Shown here piece by piece: positions 57,070 to 64,000 of a stretch of DNA of 64,000 nt (the stretch's first letter is position 1; every line of letters starts with the position of its first letter). Under the pieces are notes generated by a model that did not search any database, was not told the origin of the DNA, and was given only the letters and a program-made list of their open reading frames with translations. Source of the stretch: Sinorhizobium americanum (GTDB lineage: Bacteria > Pseudomonadota > Alphaproteobacteria > Rhizobiales > Rhizobiaceae); NCBI RefSeq assembly GCF_001651855.1, contig NZ_LNQC01000055.1, positions 53,800 through 117,799 of the forward strand, in the 5' to 3' direction. Made by a program: the position numbers and the translations under genes.

Positions 57070-57350
57070 CCTTGTTCGCTTACGACGTCTCGGGCCTGCC
57101 CTACCGCGCAGGTACGCATTTACGGCGTTGCGTACCACGCGCTCGTATTGACATAACTGCGGACGCGCGAACCGGAGCGGCCGTTTTCTTCAAGGCGAGA
57201 ACCTTCAGCGGGCCGGCGCATTCAAGTTTCGTGGGGCCTACAACGCCATCGCCGCGCTGGACGGTCTGTCACGGCTAAATGGTGTCGTCGCCTACTCATC
57301 CGGTCATCACGCTCAGGCGCTTGCCTATGCCGCCAAGCTCCAGGGTTGCG
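57070..57350 (+). pseudogene. PLP-dependent serine/threonine dehydratase-like fragment
   Basis: In shifting frames the strand reads RIYGVAYHALVLT, ADARTGAAVFFK, then ENLQRAGAFKFRGAYNAIAA (with the PLP Lys) and LNGVVAYSSGHHAQALAYAA. This is the N-terminal part of a threo-3-hydroxyaspartate or serine/threonine dehydratase. At least two frameshifts and loss of the 3' two thirds make it dead. Divergent placement next to an IclR remnant suggests a lost regulator-target pair. Confidence 0.7.
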
Positions 57351-57464
57351 GAGACGCGATGCAGGAGAGGCAGTCCTGCATCTTGCGCAACGGGTGCAAC
57401 AGCTGTCTCAGGCAGAGTTCAACGACACCTCAGGCCGATGTCTTGCCGGTCGAAGCTGCAGGTC

Positions 57465-57890
57465 CTACTCGCGTACCTCCCGTCTCTTGCCAAAGCCGGC
57501 TGCACGCGCAAGCGCGGAGCGTTGTTCAGCATAGTTTGGAGCAACCATCGGGTAGTCAGCCGGAAGGTCCCACCTTGCACGATATTCCTCAGGTGTGAGC
57601 CCGTACTTTGCCATCAGGTGCCGCCTCAGCGATTTGAACTTTTGGCCATCCTCAAGGCAAATGATGAATTCGGATGTCACCGACTTCTTGATCGGAATGG
57701 CGGGGCGACGTTCTTCAACGGCAAGGTCGGCCTTGTCTGACTGAGATGTGCTGCTCAGCGAGGAATACGTCTGCTCGATAAGATCAGGCAGATCCGCGGG
57801 TGGAACGACATTGCGGCTCAGATAAGCGGCGACAATACGGCTCGTCAGCTCGAGCCTCCGTTCCTCATTGCCCGAACTCCATTCGCTCAA
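57465..57890 (-). CDS. MucR/Ros-family zinc-finger regulator
   Basis: A 141-residue regulator of the alpha-proteobacterial MucR/Ros family. The modified zinc finger region is IICLEDGQKFKSLRRHLMAKYGLTPEEYRARWDLPADYPMVAPNYA; the first cysteine pair is reduced (CLED), as in many rhizobial MucR paralogues. These proteins control exopolysaccharide, motility and symbiotic genes. TTG 57890 has GGAG seven bases upstream. Several such paralogues usually occur per genome. Confidence 0.88.
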   Translation of the reverse strand: MSEWSSGNEERRLELTSRIVAAYLSRNVVPPADLPDLIEQTYSSLSSTSQSDKADLAVEERRPAIPIKKSVTSEFIICLEDGQKFKSLRRHLMAKYGLTPEEYRARWDLPADYPMVAPNYAEQRSALARAAGFGKRREVRE

Positions 57891-58237
57891 CGGTCTTCTC
57901 CTTTGTTTTGCAAGTCGCTCAGATTCGCTCAGCGTGCAGGTATTTCGGTCGGAAGGAAGGCGGGGACAGGCCTAGGATGCCTTTTTTAACAGACTTTGGT
58001 GTCTTTGACTTGTCTTGGGCTGTCGATTCATTCGCATTTGCAGGGTCCGACGCTCCTCCCACCTGGTGTACTCGGAGCACGGGAGCCCGCCGAGGAATGG
58101 CATCACAGCTTGATATGCTTCGCGCGTCGCGTGAGGCAACCGAAATCCGTCATGAAGCTTCAGCCGTCTTTGAAGTGACGACGCGAAACGACCCGACGTC
58201 GAAGACATGGCGCGACTTCTAAGGAGAGCGGAACCTA
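57891..58237. other. Intergenic stretch, no gene seen
   Basis: In these 347 bases short open frames exist on both strands, none with a ribosome site or a recognisable domain. Confidence 0.35.
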
Positions 58238-58447
58238 TCACGTATCAGCTGTCAGGCTATCGAACACCTCCAACAACGCGTCACTTATGGCCTTTCCAAG
58301 CATCACTGCGGTATCCGTCAGCGCTTCCTCATTCATGTCATGAGCGGCCATGACAAACGCTGCGCCCTCCGTCGTCACAATTTCCTGCGCCCGTTGGATC
58401 GCCCACAGGGCAAACTCGCTACGGCTGCTGATTTCCACGGTTTCCAT
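58238..58447 (-). CDS. Small hypothetical protein
   Basis: A 69-residue acidic helical protein (METVEISSRSEFALWAIQRA onward, ending FDSLTADT) that I do not recognise. The frame is open further upstream, but ATG 58447 has AGGAG five bases before it and starts the region with protein-like composition. No signal peptide or metal motif is visible. Its neighbours are regulators. Confidence 0.55.
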   Translation of the reverse strand: METVEISSRSEFALWAIQRAQEIVTTEGAAFVMAAHDMNEEALTDTAVMLGKAISDALLEVFDSLTADT

Positions 58448-59098
58448 GAATTCTCCTGATTGCTGGACGGATGCTGTATAGCGAACCGAGGGGGATAACA
58501 CAGTCCCAAAAGTCGATTCTTGGCGGATCACTATAATCATCCCAACTTCGCCTTGGAACGGGCCAACTCTCGCGAGATCGAATGCGGGTATCACGTCGCC
58601 TTCCTTGTAAGGCTGCGGGTCGCACACGGGTTTTGCGCAAGTCACTGGGCCTCTTGCATCCGGGGCGAAATGAATTGGATGAGCGGTCCAAAGCCCGACG
58701 ATTGCGATGCCGCTGCGGGGTCACTCTAACGTTATGCCGGTTTCCTTTGCGAGGCGTTGCAGCCGACCTTGTCGCTTACAAACTGTCATCCGAGTTGGCG
58801 AGAATCCGCTGACCGCATGCAGCGCCATTGCACAGACGCGGCGATGCGTTTCAGCTTGGGTTGCCGGCTCCCGATCCGCGCGTGGTACTAAGGCCATCCC
58901 CGCGCAGTATAGGTGATTTCGCGTCGACGCGATAAGGATGAGACACGAGGCTCCAATTGCGAAGGCGAAAGTCCTTCTTGCGACATCACTTGACGGCACA
59001 AGCCCAAGATTAAGTATGCAAAAACTAGGAGTTTGACGGTCTGTTGACTCTGTAGTTCACTCAGACCAAAACAGGTGGTTGCCTAAGGAGGGTTTAGG
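58448..59098. other. Intergenic stretch upstream of the syrB-like gene
   Basis: In these 651 bases the best open frame is 58721-58999 on the minus strand (92 residues, GTG start, hydrophobic N-terminus), which lacks a clear ribosome site. I could not support a gene. The syrB-like promoter must lie near the right end. Confidence 0.35.
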
Positions 59099-59557
59099 AT
59101 GGCTGACGAGAGTAACACAGGACTGAATTCTGCAGTTGCAGAGACGAATGCTGAGGTGAAAACACCAACGGGTAAGAAGCAGAAGTCGCCGAGACGGCAG
59201 AAGGCGGCTGCCGAACCAGCTCGCACCGAATCGAAGGCGCCGGCCGCAAAGTCCAGAAGGTATGGCGAACAAGAGAAAGCCGAGAAGCTCAAGCTGATCG
59301 AGACGCAAGTCAATGAAGGCAAAGGCACACTCAAAGACGCCATCAAGAGCGCCGGCATATCGGAGCAGACCTACTATCAGTGGAAACGGACGGCAAAGCC
59401 CGCTGAACAAAAGCCCGAGAAGGCTGTTCTGGCCGTTGACGACGAGTTGGCAGATTTCGTTCGACTGGAAGAGGAAAACCAGCGGCTCCGCAAGCTTCTG
59501 GCGGAAAAGTTGCGAGCGGAGAATGCCGACCTGCGCAAAAGACTCGGACTAGACTAA
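59099..59557 (+). CDS. SyrB-like symbiotic regulator
   Basis: A 152-residue protein resembling SyrB of S. meliloti, which represses the exopolysaccharide/Nod regulator SyrM. The N-terminal 55 residues are Lys/Ala/Pro-rich and disordered. Residues about 60-100 (EKLKLIETQVNEGKGTLKDA, ISEQTYYQWKR) form a transposase OrfA-like HTH, and the C-terminus is a leucine zipper (EENQRLRKLLAEKLRAENAD). ATG 59099 follows AGGAGG. A neighbour 190 bases downstream has the same zipper pattern. Confidence 0.75.
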   Translation: MADESNTGLNSAVAETNAEVKTPTGKKQKSPRRQKAAAEPARTESKAPAAKSRRYGEQEKAEKLKLIETQVNEGKGTLKDAIKSAGISEQTYYQWKRTAKPAEQKPEKAVLAVDDELADFVRLEEENQRLRKLLAEKLRAENADLRKRLGLD

Positions 59558-59750
59558 GCCAGCTAGGACCCGCGCAGGCCCGTAACCGCCGGCCTGATAT
59601 TGTCCATGATGGGCGATCAGTCACGCGAATGTTCCCGCGGCTCGCGTGCTAGTGAGTTGAAGCGCTAGGTGAGGAGATATATGCGTCCGCAATCAGGAGC
59701 ACCGGCGCTGGCTAAGGAGTGGTTTTTAGGATGCTTAAGGTTCAGGGTAT

Positions 59751-60359
59751 ATGAAAGTACCACAACGGAGCTTCATCGTTGAATTCAAGTCGGGGCGTCG
59801 ACAGGCCAAGGCGAGGACAAACTCCATTTGGGGGGACACAGACCTCAAGGCTTTGACCCGCGCAGTAGAAGAGGAGTCGTCCCACCTGTTCAATTCGACT
59901 GAAGTACCTGTCACGCCTGACGCAAGTGGGGATATGGTATCTCAGCAGATCGATGTTGGCTCTGCCAGCGAACATTCGGGCGGTATCGACGTTGCAGCAG
60001 AAGCGGTGCCGTTGGACCTTGCCGCAGGCAGTGAAGAACAACAGCAGCGTGAGGCCGAGCGCCTGCCCGAGGAGCCTGTTGTAAAAGAGACGCAGCCGGC
60101 GTCGAGGCCCCAAGCAACGTCAACGGGCCGTACTCGAAAGCGGGCCAGGCATACACCCGCCCGGGCGATTGCGCCTAGTTCGACGCATTCGAACGAGCGC
60201 CAAAACGGGCCACCCACGAACGCTGACGACGCGAGCTCCCTGGGGGACGTGGCCGCCCTTGATGCAGAAAACAAGCGGCTAAAGAGACTGCTGGCTGAAC
60301 AGCTTTATGCACAGAACTTGCAGCTCAAGAGGATGCTTGAGCGATTCGATGTCATATGA
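59751..60359 (+). CDS. Conserved hypothetical protein sharing the SyrB-type C-terminal zipper
   Basis: A 202-residue protein: an N-terminal basic block (VPQRSFIVEFKSGRRQAKAR, NSIWGDTDLKALTRAVEE), a long Ala/Glu/Ser-rich middle, a basic patch (TGRTRKRARHTPARA), and a C-terminal heptad region (ENKRLKRLLAEQLYAQNLQL). The last part matches the end of the upstream syrB-like protein almost position by position, so the two may hetero-dimerise. No enzymatic motif is seen. I infer a DNA- or protein-binding regulator. Confidence 0.6.
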   Translation: MKVPQRSFIVEFKSGRRQAKARTNSIWGDTDLKALTRAVEEESSHLFNSTEVPVTPDASGDMVSQQIDVGSASEHSGGIDVAAEAVPLDLAAGSEEQQQREAERLPEEPVVKETQPASRPQATSTGRTRKRARHTPARAIAPSSTHSNERQNGPPTNADDASSLGDVAALDAENKRLKRLLAEQLYAQNLQLKRMLERFDVI

Positions 60360-60931
60360 GCAGGGAGTGCCGCCACAGCCGCCGCGACCCGAAGGTGTGA
60401 TCGTGTGGCTGGGCAGTGGTGGTGGATGCAGACGTATACACCGCCGAAATTCTCTACCGCCAGACCCTAGGGGGAACACTTGCCCGCGATCGGAGCGAGC
60501 CACCCACTTCCCTCTATCGAAGCGACATTAGAATGAAGATCTTCAAAAAGCCGAGTATGTGGCGGGAACGATTACAAGATACGTTCGCATCGATTGCCGG
60601 CGCGAGGACGGCGCACCGGAGCACGCTTTCCTCAATAATGTAGCGTGTCTTCAATCTGAAACCTTTCCCTGGTAGTGACAGGAACCGTTGGCCCGACCCA
60701 TGTTCGCCAACAGCGTGCATTTATCGGAAAAAATTGATCTCCCTCAAAGACCGGCGATGACGCATGGGGATCAATACAGTCGCTATTGTAAAGCCGGAGG
60801 CTTTGTCACAACCGACAGCAATTTTGTGACATACCGCAAGGGAGATCAGGGCTAGCCGCATCCCCGACCACTCTCGGTAAGGTAAGTATCTGGCCTGTCT
60901 CCGAGCGCCAACCAAGAGGAGGAGCGTAATT
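60360..60931. other. Intergenic stretch with an FNR/FixK-like box
   Basis: In these 572 bases there is no supported gene. The only clear signal is the FNR-like box at 60734-60747; a GAGGAGGAG ribosome site for the next gene ends the stretch. Confidence 0.4.
60734..60747. promoter_or_regulatory. FNR/FixK-type box with one mismatch
   Basis: TTGAT-CTCC-CTCAA differs from the consensus TTGAT-N4-ATCAA at one base. It lies about 185 bases before the small gene at 60932, so low-oxygen control of that gene is possible. Confidence 0.4.
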
Positions 60932-61225
60932 ATGCCCCACGCAGATGGAGGTCTTACACCTGGCAAGCCGGACACCCTGGAGCTACCCGAGCAGAGCTCT
61001 CCGGCCGCCGATTTCCGCATTCAAAGGAAGGAGGCGCAAAAATGGCGCATCAGCCTTCTCTCGCCTAGAGCAATCCGCTGGTTCGAGACCAACTTCGTTG
61101 GAAGCACTCAAGAGGGGCACGTATTTGAGGCCGGTCTTGCCGAAGCGAACGCCTTTATACAGAAGGCGCGCATGGATGGATTTAAAGTCGAATATGTGGG
61201 ACCGCTCGCACGATCATATTTCTAA
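60932..61225 (+). CDS. Small hypothetical protein
   Basis: A 97-residue protein with a strong ribosome site (AGAGGAGGAG) before ATG 60932. The C-terminal half (KWRISLLSPRAIRWFETNFV and AEANAFIQKARMDGFKVEYV) looks like a small alpha/beta domain; the N-terminus is Pro/Gly-rich. No known family recognised. Its place next to hemN/fixN and an FNR-like box suggests a role under low oxygen. Confidence 0.65.
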   Translation: MPHADGGLTPGKPDTLELPEQSSPAADFRIQRKEAQKWRISLLSPRAIRWFETNFVGSTQEGHVFEAGLAEANAFIQKARMDGFKVEYVGPLARSYF

Positions 61226-61556
61226 CCCCTTTTCTGACGTTGAGTTCCTTTCACGATGGAAAGCCGCAACACCCGCGAAATCCAGTAGTAGGCGCCTGCT
61301 AGCCGCACTGTTGCGGCCAGCACGACGTCAACGTTCAATGTTTGACCCCGCGGCGCCCGGCGTAGCTCAAAACTTGCCTGTCACGGAAGGTGACCCTCAG
61401 AGTCATGCTTCAGCTGAGAGCGTTTTGACATTGGGCCGCGTCCATATTCCGGATGATCGAACGCACCTTAGGAGTCCATCGCCTGCCTGCGCTCTCAGTA
61501 AAAACCATTTATCTATTGTCACCCGTACCGGTCTTCGTCAGTGAGGGAACACACCC
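61226..61556. other. Intergenic stretch, no gene seen
   Basis: These 331 bases lie between two convergent genes. No supported open frame, hairpin with T tract or repeat was recognised. Confidence 0.35.
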
Positions 61557-62909
61557 TCAAGCAGCCTTGCTGCAGCTTCGCTCCGATGGCTCCAGGTAGG
61601 CATCGAAAGCGGCAGCGATTGCGCGGATTAGGAATCGCCGTTTTTCTCGTAACTGGATGACTCCGTCCACGTTTTCAACAATTCCGTCGTTCTCGAGCAT
61701 GGAGAGCCTATCATTCCCGTCGAGAAGAGCGCCAGGCTCGAACCCATGTGCGGCGGCGATCGACGGAACGTCGACCTGAAAGTCGCACATCAGGCGGTCG
61801 ATAATATCTGCTCGTAGACGGTCCTCGGCCGACAAGCAGTAGCCTTTGACTGTGGCAAAGCGCCCGGAGGTGATTCGCCGCGCATACTGACTCGGGCGGA
61901 CCTCGTTCTGAACATAGCCGCCTGCCATGAAGCCAATCGCCGATGCACCGAAGCCGATGAGCGTCTCGCAGGCGCGCGTTGTATAGCCCTGAAAATTCCG
62001 GTGCAGTTGCCCGTTTGTCTGCGCAATTGCCAGACTGTCGCCGGGGCGGGCGAAATGGTCTAATCCAATGCAGTGGTATCCGGCCGCAACAAGGTGTTCC
62101 GCGATCGCCTCTGCCTGGGCAACTCGACCTTCCGAATTGGCGAGCGAGCTTTCGTCGATCCGCCCCTGATGCCTCTTGAGAGAAGGCACGTGGCCATAGC
62201 CGAAAACGGCAAAGCGATCGGGGCGCATCGTGATTGCAGCCTTGGTCGTCTCAATGCACGATTCCACTGTCTGATACGGCAAGCCATAGATAAGATCGAA
62301 ATTGATGCTGCCGACGCCCGCCCGACGCAGCCGGGAAACCGCATCCATCGTCTGTTCTTCGCTCTGGGTGCGGTTAATAGCCTTCTGCACCACCGGATCG
62401 AAGCTCTGAACCCCCAGGCTTGCCCGGCTGACTCCCGCTTCTCCAAGTACCGTCGCCATCTCCTCCTCTAGCGTTCTCGGGTCGATCTCCAACGCGATTT
62501 GAACAGTATCGGCAAAATCGAAATACTCACGCAGAAGCCCGATCAGCTCCCGCATTTCCGTCGGCGGCATGATCGTTGGCGTTCCCCCGCCAAAGTGCAA
62601 ATGGTTGATGTTGAGCCGTGCCTTGGTGCTTGCGGATACGAGGGATATCTCCTTGCGCAGCTTTTGTAGGTAGTTGTGGATCGGCAGGTCCTGCCGCGTG
62701 ATTGTCGTGTGACAGGCGCAGTACCAGCACATCGATCGACAAAATGGGATGTGCACGTAGAGCGATGCCGGCTTATCCATCGGCAGGGTGGCAAGCCAGT
62801 CGCCGTAAGTGCTGGCGTCCACGGCGGGTGAGAAGCGCGGTGACGTGGGATAACTCGTGTAGCGGGGCAGACGCGCATCGCCGTACTTTGCAATAAGAGA
62901 TGATTGCAT
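61557..62909 (-). CDS. hemN: Oxygen-independent coproporphyrinogen III oxidase
   Basis: A 450-residue radical SAM enzyme that decarboxylates coproporphyrinogen III without oxygen, needed for haem under microaerobic conditions. The full motif CRSMCWYCAC (C-x3-C-x2-C-x-C) follows VHIPF near residue 50; the HFGGGTPTIMPP and EIDPRTLEEEMATVLGEAGV blocks follow. Unlike the paralogue at 19.8-21.2 kb it keeps the fourth cysteine. It is divergent from fixN with a shared FNR/FixK box, so both respond to low oxygen. Confidence 0.95.
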   Translation of the reverse strand: MQSSLIAKYGDARLPRYTSYPTSPRFSPAVDASTYGDWLATLPMDKPASLYVHIPFCRSMCWYCACHTTITRQDLPIHNYLQKLRKEISLVSASTKARLNINHLHFGGGTPTIMPPTEMRELIGLLREYFDFADTVQIALEIDPRTLEEEMATVLGEAGVSRASLGVQSFDPVVQKAINRTQSEEQTMDAVSRLRRAGVGSINFDLIYGLPYQTVESCIETTKAAITMRPDRFAVFGYGHVPSLKRHQGRIDESSLANSEGRVAQAEAIAEHLVAAGYHCIGLDHFARPGDSLAIAQTNGQLHRNFQGYTTRACETLIGFGASAIGFMAGGYVQNEVRPSQYARRITSGRFATVKGYCLSAEDRLRADIIDRLMCDFQVDVPSIAAAHGFEPGALLDGNDRLSMLENDGIVENVDGVIQLREKRRFLIRAIAAAFDAYLEPSERSCSKAA

Positions 62910-63049
62910 GAGAAAATCCTTTCCCGCGGTCTGGCAATGTCCTGAATTCTAGGCATGCGTCCGCAGGGCGCTTTGATCGAAAACAAAGCCCACTCGGACT
63001 TCCCGTGATTTGTGCCGTGTGACCGATCTGAGTGTCTCAAAGGGAATTC

Positions 63050-63063
63050 TTGATCTGAATCAA
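63050..63063. promoter_or_regulatory. Perfect FNR/FixK box between hemN and fixN
   Basis: TTGAT-CTGA-ATCAA is a perfect palindrome of the anaerobox class. It is 98 bases before the fixN ATG and 140 before the hemN ATG, and can serve both divergent genes. Confidence 0.9.
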
Positions 63064-63161
63064 GGCGTGCAAGTCCCGGCTCTGACAATCTCGCGCGACT
63101 TCGGCAGATCGCGTGTGAACCCCGCGGTGGCCAGCGCCAGGGCAAGTTGGAGATCCCAACC

Positions 63162-64000
63162 ATGACATACACAATGGAGATGATCGTGCTTGCCATCGGC
63201 GCCTTCCTGGCGCTGGTCGGGGCCGGCTTTGCCCAGGACCACCTCTTCGGCGCGCATATGTGGGTATTGTTCTTCGTGCTGCTCGGCGGCACGGTAGTAC
63301 TGATGCACCGCACCGATTTTCGTCGGGTCGCCAAGCGTGCCATCCCTCGAACGGAATATTTCGACGAGGTCGTGAAATACAGCGTCGTCGCTACGGTGTT
63401 CTGGGGTCTGATCGGCCTCCTCGTCGGCGTCGTCGTCGCGCTGCAGCTTGCCTTTCCTGACCTCGATGTGGAGCCCTGGTTTAACTTCGGACGCCTGCGA
63501 CCCCTTCACACCTCGGCCGTCATCTTCGCATTCGGCGGCAATGCGCTGATCGCGACCTCCTTTTATGTCGTCCAGCGCACCACCCGGGCCCGGCTCTTCG
63601 GCGGTGATCTCGGCTGGTTCGTGTTCTGGGGTTATCAGCTCTTCATCGTGCTTGCGGCCACCGGCTATCTCCTCGGAATTACCCAGGGCCGCGAATATGC
63701 GGAACCGGAATGGTATGTCGATCTCTGGTTGACGATCGTCTGGGTCGCCTACCTCATCGTCTTCCTGGGCACGATCCTCGTGCGCAAGGAGCCGCACATC
63801 TACGTGGCGAACTGGTTCTATCTCGCCTTCATCGTCACGATCGCCATGCTGCACGTCGTCAACAACCTGGCGGTACCGGTCTCCTTCCTCGGATCCAAGA
63901 GCTACTCGGCCTTTGCGGGCGTGCAGGATGCGCTGACGCAATGGTGGTACGGCCACAACGCCGTCGGCTTCTTCCTGACCGCCGGCTTCCTGGCGATGAT
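63162..64000 (+). CDS. fixN: cbb3-type cytochrome c oxidase subunit I, 5' part
   Basis: The frame from ATG 63162 stays open to the window edge (279 residues visible). It begins with [20 protein letters not shown] and shows the TM helices of FixN/CcoN, with haem b His residues in [20 protein letters not shown] and [14 protein letters not shown]. The [13 protein letters not shown] block near the end carries a copper/haem ligand His. It is the catalytic subunit of the high-affinity terminal oxidase used by bacteroids. The rest of fixNOQP should follow. Confidence 0.95.
   Translation, partial: MTYTMEMIVLAIGAFLALVGAGFAQDHLFGAHMWVLFFVLLGGTVVLMHRTDFRRVAKRAIPRTEYFDEVVKYSVVATVFWGLIGLLVGVVVALQLAFPDLDVEPWFNFGRLRPLHTSAVIFAFGGNALIATSFYVVQRTTRARLFGGDLGWFVFWGYQLFIVLAATGYLLGITQGREYAEPEWYVDLWLTIVWVAYLIVFLGTILVRKEPHIYVANWFYLAFIVTIAMLHVVNNLAVPVSFLGSKSYSAFAGVQDALTQWWYGHNAVGFFLTAGFLAM

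Noticed and set aside
58721..58999. 92-residue minus-strand frame with a hydrophobic N-terminus
   Set aside because: The GTG start lacks a ribosome site and the rest has no recognisable feature.
60945..61544. 199-residue plus-strand frame overlapping the small gene at 60932
   Set aside because: The 60932 frame has the ribosome site and better protein character; this one is Arg/Ser/Pro-rich and runs through the intergenic region.

Overview
The window looks like part of a symbiotic megaplasmid or symbiosis island of a nitrogen-fixing rhizobium (Ensifer/Sinorhizobium or Rhizobium type). The evidence is two nod boxes (one before nodM, one before a nolFG-like efflux pair), a complete-looking uptake hydrogenase locus (hupSLCDFGHJK-hypABFCDE), several -24/-12 (sigma-54) promoters, a SyrB-like regulator, a MucR/Ros regulator, and a hemN/fixN pair sharing an FNR/FixK box. 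The patchwork layout and many broken genes also fit a symbiotic replicon. I cannot name the species.

Layout. 1-6.8 kb: 3' end of a Baeyer-Villiger-type monooxygenase, nolG and nolF (RND efflux) read leftward from a nod box at 5.4 kb, a short LRR-like ORF between nod box and nolF, and an AraC regulator. 7.1-14.8 kb: a tightly coupled leftward operon (sulfotransferase, unknown protein, free-standing condensation-domain acyltransferase, GMC oxidoreductase, class III aminotransferase, HAD phosphatase, TreT-like glycosyltransferase), which I read as an undescribed pathway for a sulfated, acylated, possibly aminated trehalose-like glycolipid. 15.0-18.2 kb: two dyads, a sigma-54 promoter and a secreted M16 peptidase pair (one catalytic, one lacking the zinc motif). 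18.4-21.3 kb: frameshifted chrA and a hemN paralogue lacking the fourth cysteine. 21.4-35.8 kb: the hup-hyp locus from a sigma-54 promoter, with a second -24/-12 element before hupG, a decayed hupE remnant, a frameshifted hupI and no ordinary start codon for hupD. 35.9-38.0 kb: nod box and nodM.

38.9-56.3 kb is catabolic: amidase, three Lrp/AsnC regulators, class III aminotransferase, aldehyde dehydrogenase and aspartase (whose 3' end is fused tail-to-tail to a gabD fragment); then ridA, dadA and a frameshifted dadX; then an M20 deacylase, a polar amino acid ABC transporter and acetyl-CoA synthetase. 56.5-64 kb: relics of an IclR regulator and a Ser/Thr-dehydratase-like gene, MucR, a syrB-like gene with a neighbour sharing its C-terminal zipper, small hypothetical genes, hemN and the 5' part of fixN.

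Together these suggest genes for three symbiotic stages: NodD-controlled signal production and export (nodM, nolFG), bacteroid energy metabolism (hup/hyp recycling of nitrogenase H2, fixN oxidase, hemN), and use of amino compounds. No tRNA, rRNA, CRISPR array or intact insertion sequence was recognised. Product names come from motif reading; no database search was run.
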